This document shows, piece after piece, positions 7,019 to 13,806 of a DNA stretch of 13,806 bases; the stretch's first letter is position 1, and the number at the start of each line of letters is the position of its first letter. The position numbers were made by a program, and so were the translations under genes. The notes beneath the pieces were generated by a model that ran no database searches, had not been told where the DNA came from, and saw only the letters and a list, made by a program, of their open reading frames with translations. The DNA is from Prevotella sp. UBA4376. GTDB lineage: Bacteria; Bacteroidota; Bacteroidia; Bacteroidales; Bacteroidaceae. Location: NCBI GenBank assembly GCA_002391185.1, contig DGRY01000092.1:1-13806 (forward strand). The letters are read 5' to 3'.

Positions 7019-8110
7019 CTATTGTTTTGTTACTTCTAAAATGCTATGTCCTTGTCCAAGATTATCGTGTATATTCTTTACCTTCAAGCCTGCTTTTTCT
7101 ATTGCTCTTATAAGGTCCTCGCTATGATACATCTTGCTGTTACCATTAGCAATACAAGTGAAATAAAGACTTATCTGCGTAAGGCAGAAGGCTGCAGGCT
7201 CATATTTCTGACGATCCCAAAGCGTTTCCATAATGAATAAAGTAGTATTTTCATCCATTATCTTTGCCGCTCTAACCAATATACTTTCTATCTGAGTCAA
7301 CGAGAAGCAATCAAGGAACTGGCTCATCCATATAGCATCGTAGTGCTTATCTGTTGGGAACTGATTGCTTTCATCCAACATGTCTGTTGCAAAACCATTT
7401 ATTCGAGAAGCATTAGGTGTTCCTTCAACAGCTCGCTGCATAAGCTTCAACTGCTGAGCAAGATCCATAATGGTTACATTTACCTCATCATCATGGTTCA
7501 CGCATTGCATAGCCCAACGCCCGGTGTTGCCACCTACATCAAGTAAAGTTTTAGGCTTATGAGCAAAAACTATCTGTAAAGCCTCGTCAAATGACGAATC
7601 GCTATAGAAATGATCAAAGGCAAACCAACTCTTTTGTGCATCCTCAGGCAGTTGTGATAATCCTTCATAAACCGTAGGCCAGTTACCTAATGTGCTCAAG
7701 CCTGCAGGTCTTCCCTCAGCTAAGGCTTCTTCAAGGTTAAACATGCCTTTGTAGTTTACATCATGATTAAAGTCAATATTAACACGAGTGGCATGATCAT
7801 TAACAAGAAACCATCCCGTTTTTGATATTTCAAATTTATTCGTCTCAACATCAACTATTACAGTTCCTATAGTAAGAGATGCTTCCAATAAGCATTTTAT
7901 AGCATATTCACTATGGCGTGTTGAATAAGCAACTTCCTGAATAGTCATTGGTTTATCGCGAAGTAAATCAAAAATGCCCCATTTCAGCATTATTCTACTT
8001 ACTTCAAAGACTATTGGTCCAAAGGCTATAAACTCAGCCATTCGCTGAGCATCACGAGCAGAAAGCTGCTCCTTGGTATATTTCTTTTTTAATTCGTCTG
8101 AAAGATACAT
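7019..8110 (-). CDS. Class I SAM-dependent methyltransferase (COMT-like fold) of the APE cluster
   Basis: The 363-residue protein has a winged-helix dimerisation region (about residues 20-110) and a Rossmann SAM-binding domain. The glycine-rich motif I is LLDVGGNTGRW (189-199), and the acidic end of the next strand is VTIMDLAQ (212-219). Family O-methyltransferases usually have a catalytic His in HxxHDW at the position read here as SQFLDCFS (263-270), so the general base is missing. That would fit carbon methylation of the aryl ring, as found on the dimethylated or methylated heads of known aryl polyenes, better than O-methylation. The start is the ATG at 8110, 3 nt after the ketosynthase stop. 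Methyltransferase class is firm; the acceptor (free or ACP-bound aryl group, or another cluster product) is inferred. Confidence 0.87.
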   Translation of the reverse strand: MYLSDELKKKYTKEQLSARDAQRMAEFIAFGPIVFEVSRIMLKWGIFDLLRDKPMTIQEVAYSTRHSEYAIKCLLEASLTIGTVIVDVETNKFEISKTGWFLVNDHATRVNIDFNHDVNYKGMFNLEEALAEGRPAGLSTLGNWPTVYEGLSQLPEDAQKSWFAFDHFYSDSSFDEALQIVFAHKPKTLLDVGGNTGRWAMQCVNHDDEVNVTIMDLAQQLKLMQRAVEGTPNASRINGFATDMLDESNQFPTDKHYDAIWMSQFLDCFSLTQIESILVRAAKIMDENTTLFIMETLWDRQKYEPAAFCLTQISLYFTCIANGNSKMYHSEDLIRAIEKAGLKVKNIHDNLGQGHSILEVTKQ

Positions 8111-8113
8111 AAC

Positions 8114-9340
8114 CTATTCTTTAAACTTTTTCACAACGAGTGCAGAATTAGTACCTCCAAAACCAAAACTATTGCTAAGTATGACATCAATATTTGTATC
8201 GACGGTTGTTGTTGCAAGATTAAGATTTTTGCTATACTCATCAGGATTTTCAAAATTGATATTCGGAGCAACAAAGCTGTTCTGCATCATCAGCATGGAA
8301 TAAACAATCTCTGATGCGCCAGCCATCCAACATTCGTGACCTGTCATACCCTTTGTTGAAGAGATAAGTGCATGCTTGCCACGGAACAATCTGTCTAAGG
8401 CTATTGCCTCAAACATATCGCCTTGCTGAGTTGAGGTTGCGTGAGCGTTTACATAATCAACATCATCTGCTGTCATATCTGCCATTTTGAGGGCACGCTC
8501 CATAGCTATAAAACTACCATCATCACTTGGCTGAGATATTCCACCGCCATTGCTTGAGAAACCATATCCAACAACTTCTGCTAATATTGTTGCGCCACGC
8601 TTTACGGCACTTTCGTAATCTTCAAGCACTAAGGCGGCAGCACCACCACTTGGAATCAAGCCGTCGCGATCACGATCAAAGGGACGACTTGCTTTTAATG
8701 GCTCTTCCATTCGCTTTGAAAAAGCACCAAGAGCATCAAAAGTGGCCATACTATAGTAATTTACTTCCTGTGCACCACCAACAAGAACTCTGTCTTGCAA
8801 ACCTTGTTTTATAAGCAAAAAGCCCATTCCTATAGAATGACTACCACTTGCACAAGCTGAACTGATTGTAAAATTTACACCACGAAGATGGAATATCGAA
8901 CTCAGATTCATGTTAACTGTAGAATTCATGCTCTGGAAAATATAGCCAGAGCCAAGCATCTGAGTATCGTGTTTCTCGTCCATAATACGAGCAGCCTCTA
9001 TTACGGACTCTGCAGTTGAGTCGTTACCGAATATTACTCCAACTTCGTTTTCTTTAAGGAAACCATCATCAATACCTGCCTGTTCGAATGCTTCGCGCGC
9101 AGCCATGAAAGCATACTCGCCCTCTTCAGGCAATCCTACACGAGCACGTCGGGAAAGAATACCTTTCAGTTCTGGGCGCTTAACAATGCCTGTTAATGAT
9201 GACTGATAGCCATATTCACTTCTGGCTTTTTCTACGCCTATTCCACAACGACCCTCATAGAGAGCCTCTTTAACTTGCTCTTTATTTGTTCCAAGACACG
9301 ACCAAATGCCCATGCCTGTTATAACTACTCTTCTTTCCAA
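8114..9340 (-). CDS. Beta-ketoacyl-ACP synthase, FabF-type (APE KS)
   Basis: The 408-residue protein is a complete FabF-type ketosynthase of normal length: RRVVITGMGIWS at the start, nucleophile Cys163 in ISSACASGSHS, His300 in NAHATST, His335 in MTGHECWMAGAS and the closing FGFGGTNSA. It condenses malonyl-ACP with an acyl-ACP. It lies 42 nt after the ketoreductase, so condensation and reduction are encoded side by side. The start is a TTG at 9340: no in-frame ATG lies between it and the TAA upstream, and the next internal ATG would remove the first beta strand. The cluster therefore has three triad-complete ketosynthases, of which this is the only one without a C-terminal extension. It could be the general elongation enzyme or the one priming on the aryl starter. 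Confidence 0.92.
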   Translation of the reverse strand: MERRVVITGMGIWSCLGTNKEQVKEALYEGRCGIGVEKARSEYGYQSSLTGIVKRPELKGILSRRARVGLPEEGEYAFMAAREAFEQAGIDDGFLKENEVGVIFGNDSTAESVIEAARIMDEKHDTQMLGSGYIFQSMNSTVNMNLSSIFHLRGVNFTISSACASGSHSIGMGFLLIKQGLQDRVLVGGAQEVNYYSMATFDALGAFSKRMEEPLKASRPFDRDRDGLIPSGGAAALVLEDYESAVKRGATILAEVVGYGFSSNGGGISQPSDDGSFIAMERALKMADMTADDVDYVNAHATSTQQGDMFEAIALDRLFRGKHALISSTKGMTGHECWMAGASEIVYSMLMMQNSFVAPNINFENPDEYSKNLNLATTTVDTNIDVILSNSFGFGGTNSALVVKKFKE

Positions 9341-9382
9341 TTTCTTAATGTTTTATTCTACAACTCTACAAGCAAATTGTTT

Positions 9383-10108
9383 TTAATACAAGCCTCCGTT
9401 AACTTGAATACATTGTCCTGTTATGTAATCTGCTTCTGAAGAAGCCAAGAAACCAACAACATTAGCCACTTCTTCTGGCCTACCAAATCTTCCAAGAGGG
9501 ATGAGCTTTGACAATTCTTTCTCATCAAGATCAGATGTCATATCAGTACTTATAAACCCTGGTGCTACAGCGTTTACGGTTACTTTCCTTTTAGCAACTT
9601 CCTGTGCCAAAGCCTTTGTTGCTGAGATAATAGCTCCTTTAGCCGCACTATAGTTAGTTTGTCCAGGCATACCCTTTACGCCAGAGAGTGAAGTCATATT
9701 GATGATTCTTCCATGACGATGAGTCAGCATATTTTTCAACAAACGGCGAGTAATATAAAAGAATGCATTCAAACTGGTATCCATAACCTGATGCCATTCA
9801 TCATTCTGCATAAATATCATAAGATTATCCTTACGTATTCCTGCATTATTTACCAATACACCTATATAATCATCAGGATGTTGCTCTTCAAATAATGCAA
9901 GAGCCGACTCTATAGCACTTTCACTACCACAGTCAAAAGGTAACAATTCGACCCTTCCTCCCAAAGCTTCAATCTCACTCTTTGTTGCTTCGGCAGCCTG
10001 CGTATTGCCGCGATAATTGATTACGACAGGCCATCCCATACTGGCAAGTTTTATGGCTACGGCTTTTCCTATACCACGTGAGCCACCTGTTACGAGTGCA
10101 TACTCCAT
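9383..10108 (-). CDS. 3-oxoacyl-ACP reductase (FabG-like SDR ketoreductase)
   Basis: The 241-residue protein is a classical short-chain dehydrogenase of FabG type. The cofactor motif is VTGGSRGIGKA (6-16), followed by NYRG at 31-34 (the Arg favours NADPH), NNAG at 87-90, and the catalytic Ser140, Tyr153 and Lys157 in TSLSG and NYSAAKG. The PGFISTDMT segment and a C-terminal ITGQCIQVNGG are also typical. It reduces the 3-keto group formed by the ketosynthases to a 3-hydroxyacyl-ACP, the substrate of the hot-dog dehydratases. It corresponds to the ketoreductase of aryl polyene clusters. Its ATG overlaps the TAA of the outer-membrane protein gene (TAATG at 10106-10110), showing that the pigment genes are coupled to the two envelope genes upstream. 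Confidence 0.93.
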   Translation of the reverse strand: MEYALVTGGSRGIGKAVAIKLASMGWPVVINYRGNTQAAEATKSEIEALGGRVELLPFDCGSESAIESALALFEEQHPDDYIGVLVNNAGIRKDNLMIFMQNDEWHQVMDTSLNAFFYITRRLLKNMLTHRHGRIINMTSLSGVKGMPGQTNYSAAKGAIISATKALAQEVAKRKVTVNAVAPGFISTDMTSDLDEKELSKLIPLGRFGRPEEVANVVGFLASSEADYITGQCIQVNGGLY

Positions 10109-10869
10109 TATTTCTTTCTACTTATTTTCTTTGTTCTTGTAATGTCAAAAAGATATGATGCTTTTATGACGATATCTCCACGATTGGATTTTGCGAAATA
10201 ATCTCTCTTTGTAGAGCCATAAATATTTGCAAGACCATAGTAGTATCTTGCTTCAACCTGAAAATGACCAAGTTTAGGCAAAGAGAATTCTAATCCCGCA
10301 CCTGCAGCTATTCCGTAGTCAAATTTATGTTCTACCGCCATGGTGTCTTGAGCCACAACAGGATTAGTTCTGTCATCCATATTCCTTGTTGCAAAATCAA
10401 AGTTAGATGATGTACTTTCGCTAAGCATATAACCAAACTGAGGACCGAGATTCACAAAGAACTGAAGGCCTTTGTATTCTCTTCCCCATGCAAGATGGGC
10501 TAAAAGTGGAATCTGAATGTAATTTAATGTGCGTGAATACTCTTCAGGCATATTCGTCACCTTATTAACAACAGGTTTATCATTAGCATCAAGTATTTCT
10601 TCCTTCCAGCCCGTTTGAGCATAGTTCACTTCCATTTGAATGCTGCAAATAGTACTGAAGTATTTTTCACTCTTATAGCGAGCCATAAATCCTCCGATAA
10701 CGCCATTGTGAAGGGTTTGATTTACTGTTGGAGTAAACCCTACATTACTAAGGACACAACCGCCCGTCACGCCCACGCTAAATTCGTTTCTATGTTCACC
10801 CACTTGCGCTTTTGCTGATATTGCAAGCATGGCAGCAAACAAAAGAGCTATAAGTTTATCTTTCATCAT
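10108..10869 (-). CDS. PorT-like outer-membrane beta-barrel protein
   Basis: The 253-residue protein starts with a signal peptide (MMKDKLIALLFAAMLAIS, cleavage after AKA at about residues 19-21) and continues with alternating amphipathic strands ending in aromatic residues, for example QFFVNLGPQFGYML and HFQVEARYYYGLANIY. This is the pattern of the Bacteroidetes outer-membrane barrel family (PorT/OMP_b-brl_2), about eight strands. Two adjacent ATGs at 10869 and 10866 are equally possible starts. It begins 4 nt after the stop of the binding-fold protein and overlaps the ketoreductase start by one base, so it belongs to the pigment operon. The specific role is unknown: it could form a channel or receptor or help place the polyene in the outer membrane. 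A barrel of this type is not a standard APE component as far as I know. Confidence 0.82.
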   Translation of the reverse strand: MMKDKLIALLFAAMLAISAKAQVGEHRNEFSVGVTGGCVLSNVGFTPTVNQTLHNGVIGGFMARYKSEKYFSTICSIQMEVNYAQTGWKEEILDANDKPVVNKVTNMPEEYSRTLNYIQIPLLAHLAWGREYKGLQFFVNLGPQFGYMLSESTSSNFDFATRNMDDRTNPVVAQDTMAVEHKFDYGIAAGAGLEFSLPKLGHFQVEARYYYGLANIYGSTKRDYFAKSNRGDIVIKASYLFDITRTKKISRKK

Positions 10870-10873
10870 TTAA

Positions 10874-11995
10874 TTAGTATCTTACCGACTCCAACCCACC
10901 ATTATTCTTATAATGTATCAACTGGAACGCCTTGTTAACATATCCTCCCTCTCCTACACGTTCAAAAAACAATGGAGTTTGAATAGGAGCATAACTTGAT
11001 TGGCTTTTTGTTCCAACAAATTTCTTGCCATAAGCCTTTATACCACGAATAAAATATTCTGCATGATCGTAGCCTGTGATTGCAAAACGCGGCAACGAGT
11101 TCTGCATCTCTGTATGAAACCATCCCTTATATGCTTTTTCAAACGCTATTGTATTATCGGCTGCAGCATTAAAATAATAGTTTGTAGGAATATAGGCATC
11201 ATAACGATGCAGTTCTTTATTTAGATATGGAACATACATAAACCATTCATTATAGCCATATAGCGAGATAACGATATTGGGATATTTTACCTTTATCTTG
11301 TCTAAACGCGCTATAACCTTGCTCAACTCTGGCATACGACTACTATTCAAGACGACCACGTTAGGCTCTGAATGGCTGAATGCCTTTTGAAAACTATCAT
11401 CATTCGATGCCAACGAAGTCATATTGTATTTCGTGTTCTTTGCATCAAGATTCTCACGTAGTTTCTTTGTAAACTCACCTTTACGGCTTTCCACATTCTG
11501 ATCCATGCAATCAACCAATACCGTATGTGCATTTGCAAATCTATCGTTATATGCACGGATATTCAATAGCGTTTGATTATAAGGAGTTTGGTAAATCTGA
11601 AAGATATTATCATTCCTTGTTACCTCCCAACTGCTTATAGAAAAAGGAATAACAAGCTTTATCTTTTTGCTCTTACAAAAATCGCCAAGTTCTTTCACTT
11701 GAGATGTGTAAAGCGGACCAAATATAAGATCACACTTTGCTGCATTCTTGTCATTTGTAACAACTGAGATATCCCCGTCTTGCGGCACATTCCATGTTGA
11801 AACAACAATATCATAGCCTTCATGTTTCAACTGATCAACAGCCATTAGTATTCCGCGATAGTATTCCACCATTCGCAGCCCATCACCATCTTTATCATGA
11901 AGCGGCAACACCACACCCACTTTGACACCTGCCCAGGAAATTGCAGAAAACATGAGTGCAACCAATAGCATAATATATTTAAAGAAATATCTCAT
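10874..11995 (-). CDS. Secreted periplasmic-binding-protein-fold (type 1, Leu-binding/LpoA-like) protein
   Basis: The 373-residue protein has a signal peptide (hydrophobic run about 8-18, cleavage after SWA at 20-22) and then the start of a type 1 periplasmic-binding fold: VKVGVVLPLHDKDGDG, then YYRGILMAVDQL, DLIFGPLYTSQVKEL and VVISLYGYNEWF-like central strands. The LPL start and the GPL loop resemble Leu/Ile/Val-binding proteins and LpoA-type synthase activators. No lipobox is present and no transporter permease or ATPase gene is adjacent, so transport is not supported. The ATG at 11995 was chosen because an upstream in-frame extension to 12064 would run through the promoter and lacks a signal peptide. 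It is the first gene of the operon. A sensor or cell-wall synthesis regulator is possible; function unknown. Confidence 0.75.
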   Translation of the reverse strand: MRYFFKYIMLLVALMFSAISWAGVKVGVVLPLHDKDGDGLRMVEYYRGILMAVDQLKHEGYDIVVSTWNVPQDGDISVVTNDKNAAKCDLIFGPLYTSQVKELGDFCKSKKIKLVIPFSISSWEVTRNDNIFQIYQTPYNQTLLNIRAYNDRFANAHTVLVDCMDQNVESRKGEFTKKLRENLDAKNTKYNMTSLASNDDSFQKAFSHSEPNVVVLNSSRMPELSKVIARLDKIKVKYPNIVISLYGYNEWFMYVPYLNKELHRYDAYIPTNYYFNAAADNTIAFEKAYKGWFHTEMQNSLPRFAITGYDHAEYFIRGIKAYGKKFVGTKSQSSYAPIQTPLFFERVGEGGYVNKAFQLIHYKNNGGLESVRY

Positions 11996-12017
11996 ATACG
12001 TATTTTTTGTCAATTCA

Positions 12018-12050
12018 CTTGCAAAAATACAAAAAAAAGGACTAACTTTG
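12018..12050 (+). promoter_or_regulatory. Bacteroidetes-type promoter for the CHU_C protein-uvrA operon
   Basis: CTTG at 12018-12021 is followed, after 21 nt, by TAACTTTG at 12043-12050, a full -7 TAnnTTTG match with a three-base match to the -33 element. Transcription would start near 12054-12057. That is almost at the ATG of 12058 and about 13 nt before the ATG of 12070, so the second ATG is the more likely start of the gene. Confidence 0.72.
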
Positions 12051-12054
12051 CAAA
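12022..12054 (-). promoter_or_regulatory. Bacteroidetes-type promoter for the minus-strand pigment operon
   Basis: On the minus strand TTTG at 12054-12051 is followed, after 21 nt, by TATTTTTG at 12029-12022, matching the Bacteroidetes -33 TTTG and -7 TAnnTTTG consensus with the usual 19-21 nt spacing. Transcription would start near 12016-12018, giving a leader of about 20 nt before the ATG at 11995. No other such promoter was seen inside the operon, so this may drive the whole gene set. The match is by eye. Confidence 0.72.
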
Positions 12055-12055
12055 G
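12046..12055. repeat. 10-bp perfect palindrome shared by the divergent promoters
   Basis: The sequence CTTTGCAAAG reads the same on both strands. Its left half supplies the TTTG of the plus-strand -7 element and its right half supplies the -33 TTTG of the minus-strand promoter. It could be a binding site for a dimeric regulator, or simply the by-product of two abutting TTTG elements. Confidence 0.5.
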
Positions 12056-12069
12056 ATATGGCAAAAGAA

Positions 12070-12768
12070 ATGAAAATTAAACTCTTAGTAACATTCATAC
12101 TATTCGCTTTGGCAGCTTCAACGGCTTCATCCAAAACGAATCCTAAGCTCATCCTAAAGGTTTCCATAAAGTCACCAAACGGTGAAGAATTTACGGACAC
12201 CTACAGCGGTTCTGCACCCGCAGAAGCATCATTTTCTGTAACTGCGACTGATGCAACCGACTGGAAAAGCCATCATGAATGGAGATTTTACAATGAATTG
12301 AGTCAAACGCCATATCTCATTCGTTATGAAGAAGATACAAACTACACATTCACCACGTCTGGTTCTTTTCGAGTAGTTCTATATTCCGTATTCACACAAG
12401 ATAACGACACTATAATTTACGAAAGTGCCCCAATCATAGTTTCCATAGCCGAAAGCAAACTTGAGATGCCTAACGCCTTCTCGCCAAATGACGATGGACA
12501 CAACGACATATACAAGGCACGCGACGGTTATCAAAGTATCGTAGAATTTCATGCATATATCTTCAACCGATGGGGGCAGAAACTTTATGAATGGACCAAC
12601 ATAAACGATGGCTGGAACGGAAAATTTCATGGACAAGATGTAAAGGAAGGAGTATATTTTTGCTTGGTAAAAGCCAAAGGAAGCGATGGCAAAATATATA
12701 ATATCAAAACAGATGTAAACCTGTTGCGAGGTTATAACGAAACAACAGAATCATCAAACAAGAACTAA
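12070..12768 (+). CDS. Secreted protein with PKD-like region and gliding-motility-associated C-terminal (CHU_C) domain
   Basis: The product has 232 residues counted from the ATG at 12070; an ATG at 12058 is in frame but falls at the predicted transcription start. It has a signal peptide (MKIKLLVTFILFALAAS, cleavage near residues 19-21), a beta-rich PKD-like region (about 26-126) with paired strands such as SGSFRVVLYSVF, and a CHU_C/type B gliding C-terminal domain (133-220) recognised by PNAFSPNDDGHND, FNRWGQKLYEW, DGWNGK and EGVYFCLVKA. This domain marks proteins exported by the type IX secretion system in many Bacteroidetes, but it also occurs in species without that system. A 12-residue polar tail follows the usual end of the domain. 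It is 7 nt upstream of uvrA and probably co-transcribed. It is a cell-surface protein; its specific function is unknown. Confidence 0.83.
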   Translation: MKIKLLVTFILFALAASTASSKTNPKLILKVSIKSPNGEEFTDTYSGSAPAEASFSVTATDATDWKSHHEWRFYNELSQTPYLIRYEEDTNYTFTTSGSFRVVLYSVFTQDNDTIIYESAPIIVSIAESKLEMPNAFSPNDDGHNDIYKARDGYQSIVEFHAYIFNRWGQKLYEWTNINDGWNGKFHGQDVKEGVYFCLVKAKGSDGKIYNIKTDVNLLRGYNETTESSNKN

Positions 12769-12775
12769 CTCAACA

Positions 12776-13806
12776 ATGGATAACTATATTTCAAACAGCA
12801 ACATGTCACAGGAACAGCGTATAGAGGTGTATGGCGCTCGCGTACACAATTTGAAAAATATAGACGTCATCATACCAAGAGGATCCTTGACAGTCATCAC
12901 AGGGCTTTCTGGCTCTGGAAAATCGAGCCTTGCCTTCGACACTATCTTTGCCGAAGGTCAACGACGCTATATAGAAACATTCTCTGCCTATGCACGTAAT
13001 TTCCTTGGAAACCTTGAACGACCCGATGTTGATAAAATAACAGGATTAAGTCCTGTCATCAGTATTGAGCAAAAAACAACCAATAAGAACCCTCGTTCAA
13101 CCGTAGGAACAACTACCGAAATATACGACTATCTACGACTGCTCTATGCACGTGCAGGAATAGCATACAGTTATGAATCTGGCGAGAAAATGGTGAAATA
13201 CACCGAAGAACAGGTTATTAAAATGATTAGCAACGAATATGCCAACAAACGAGTATATATCCTTGCTCCACTCATACGTAACCGCAAGGGACATTATCGC
13301 GAACTCTTCGAAAGCATGCGCCGCAAAGGCTATCTTTATATCCGTGTAGATGGCGAACTTCTCGACCTCACACGAGGTATGAAGGTTGACAGATACAAAA
13401 ACCACAATATCGAAGTGGTAATCGACAAACTTGCTATTCCTTCAAAAGACTCATCAACCGAACTACTCGAAGAACGGCTTCGCAAAACAGTCCAGACTGC
13501 AATGAAACAAGGCGAAGGACTTATCATGATTCTCGACAAGGATTCTGATAAGGCAAAATACTACAGCAAAAAACTGATGGACCCAGTATCAGGCATCAGC
13601 TACAAAGACCCTGCGCCTAACATCTTCTCGTTCAACTCTCCAGAAGGAGCCTGCACACGTTGTAAAGGCCTTGGATACATAGATGAAATCGATCTTAAAA
13701 AAGTTATCCCCGACAACACCCTAAACATTCACGATGGCGCAATCATGCCATTGGGAAAATACAAAAACCAGATGATTTTCTGGCAAATAGAGGCTATCCT
13801 GAAAAA
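12776..13806 (+). CDS. uvrA: Excinuclease ABC subunit A, partial (N-terminal 343 residues)
   Basis: The N-terminal part of UvrA, the damage-recognising ATPase of nucleotide excision repair, runs off the right edge. Visible are YGARVHNLKNIDV, the Walker A motif GLSGSGKSSLAFD (43-55), AEGQRRYIETFSAYAR, the Q-loop region ISIEQKTTNKNPRSTVGTT and FSFNSPEGACTRCKGLG with Cys293 and Cys296. These two Cys form the second pair of zinc module 1. The first pair, normally CPxC about 24 residues earlier, reads DPVS, so module 1 appears incomplete. The ATG at 12776 is 7 nt after the CHU_C gene stop; an ATG at 12803 (MSQEQRIEVYG) is also a good start and gives the more usual family N-terminus. Identity is certain; whether this is the main UvrA or a second copy cannot be told. 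Confidence 0.96.
   Translation, partial: MDNYISNSNMSQEQRIEVYGARVHNLKNIDVIIPRGSLTVITGLSGSGKSSLAFDTIFAEGQRRYIETFSAYARNFLGNLERPDVDKITGLSPVISIEQKTTNKNPRSTVGTTTEIYDYLRLLYARAGIAYSYESGEKMVKYTEEQVIKMISNEYANKRVYILAPLIRNRKGHYRELFESMRRKGYLYIRVDGELLDLTRGMKVDRYKNHNIEVVIDKLAIPSKDSSTELLEERLRKTVQTAMKQGEGLIMILDKDSDKAKYYSKKLMDPVSGISYKDPAPNIFSFNSPEGACTRCKGLGYIDEIDLKKVIPDNTLNIHDGAIMPLGKYKNQMIFWQIEAILK

Larger units (their letters stand above)
1..10108 (-). other. Aryl polyene/flexirubin-type biosynthetic gene cluster (right part)
   Basis: Thirteen contiguous minus-strand genes (ketoreductase, three ketosynthases, two ACPs, two hot-dog dehydratases, thioesterase, methyltransferase, LpxL-like acyltransferase, SMR-like and LolA-like proteins) match the known gene content of APE clusters. 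Starter-forming and exporter genes are not in view and are expected beyond position 1. The product type is inferred from gene content only. Confidence 0.85.

Noticed and set aside
9341..9382. Internal promoter between the ketoreductase and the ketosynthase
   Set aside because: The 42-nt gap contains an ATTTG but no TAnnTTTG element at a suitable distance on the minus strand.
1..10108. Dialkylresorcinol (DarA/DarB) genes as part of the pigment pathway
   Set aside because: No DarB-type ketosynthase or DarA aromatase is present in the window; they could lie to the left but nothing here supports them.
11996..12064. Extension of the binding-fold protein upstream of its ATG
   Set aside because: This stretch holds both divergent promoters and would bury the signal peptide 23 residues inside the protein.
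12379..12636. 85-codon minus-strand open frame within the CHU_C gene
   Set aside because: It is antisense to conserved CHU_C motifs and shows no recognisable sequence or promoter.
12466..12768. Claim that this organism has a type IX secretion system
   Set aside because: The CHU_C domain alone is not proof: it occurs in Bacteroidetes without the system, no secretion gene is in the window, and a polar tail follows the domain.

Overview
The window looks like a Bacteroidales chromosome segment (Bacteroides/Prevotella-like). The base composition is AT-rich. The divergent promoters match the Bacteroidetes consensus (TTTG at -33, TAnnTTTG at -7) rather than the enterobacterial one. There is a gliding-motility-associated (CHU_C) C-terminal domain, a PorT-like outer-membrane barrel protein, and a UvrA with a Bacteroidetes-like N-terminal half. 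The species cannot be named from the sequence alone.

Positions 1-11995 form one tightly packed minus-strand operon of 15 genes. Neighbours overlap (TGATG, TAATG and ATGA junctions) or lie 2-42 nt apart. In transcription order it encodes a periplasmic-binding-protein-fold protein, an outer-membrane barrel protein, a ketoreductase, a ketosynthase, a SAM methyltransferase, an acyl carrier protein (ACP), an LpxL-type acyltransferase, a FabZ/ApeP-like hot-dog protein, a 4HBT thioesterase, a second ketosynthase with a C-terminal extension, a second ACP, a ketosynthase fused to a chain-length-factor-like domain, a small four-helix SMR/ArnE-like membrane protein, a LolA-like lipid carrier and a FabZ/ApeI-like hot-dog dehydratase cut by the window edge. 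This is the type II fatty-acid/polyketide hybrid gene set of aryl polyene (APE)/flexirubin-type pigment clusters. The aryl starter genes (ammonia-lyase, aryl-ACP ligase), an MMPL exporter and any resorcinol genes are not present and would have to lie beyond the left edge.

Inferred pathway: an aryl acyl-ACP is extended by the ketosynthases (one probably with its fused chain-length-factor-like domain), reduced by the FabG-like ketoreductase and dehydrated by the hot-dog pair. The ring may be methylated. The polyene is then moved to a lipid or sugar anchor by the LpxL-like acyltransferase and carried across the envelope with help from the small membrane protein and the LolA-like chaperone. The barrel and binding-fold proteins open the operon, which suggests an envelope role, but their function is unknown.

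Positions 11996-12069 hold two compact divergent promoters whose elements abut each other. The plus-strand operon starts there: a secreted protein with a PKD-like region and a CHU_C domain, followed 7 nt later by uvrA, which runs off the right edge. No RNA genes, insertion sequences, CRISPR arrays or convincing terminators were seen. No gene-free stretch exceeds 80 nt.
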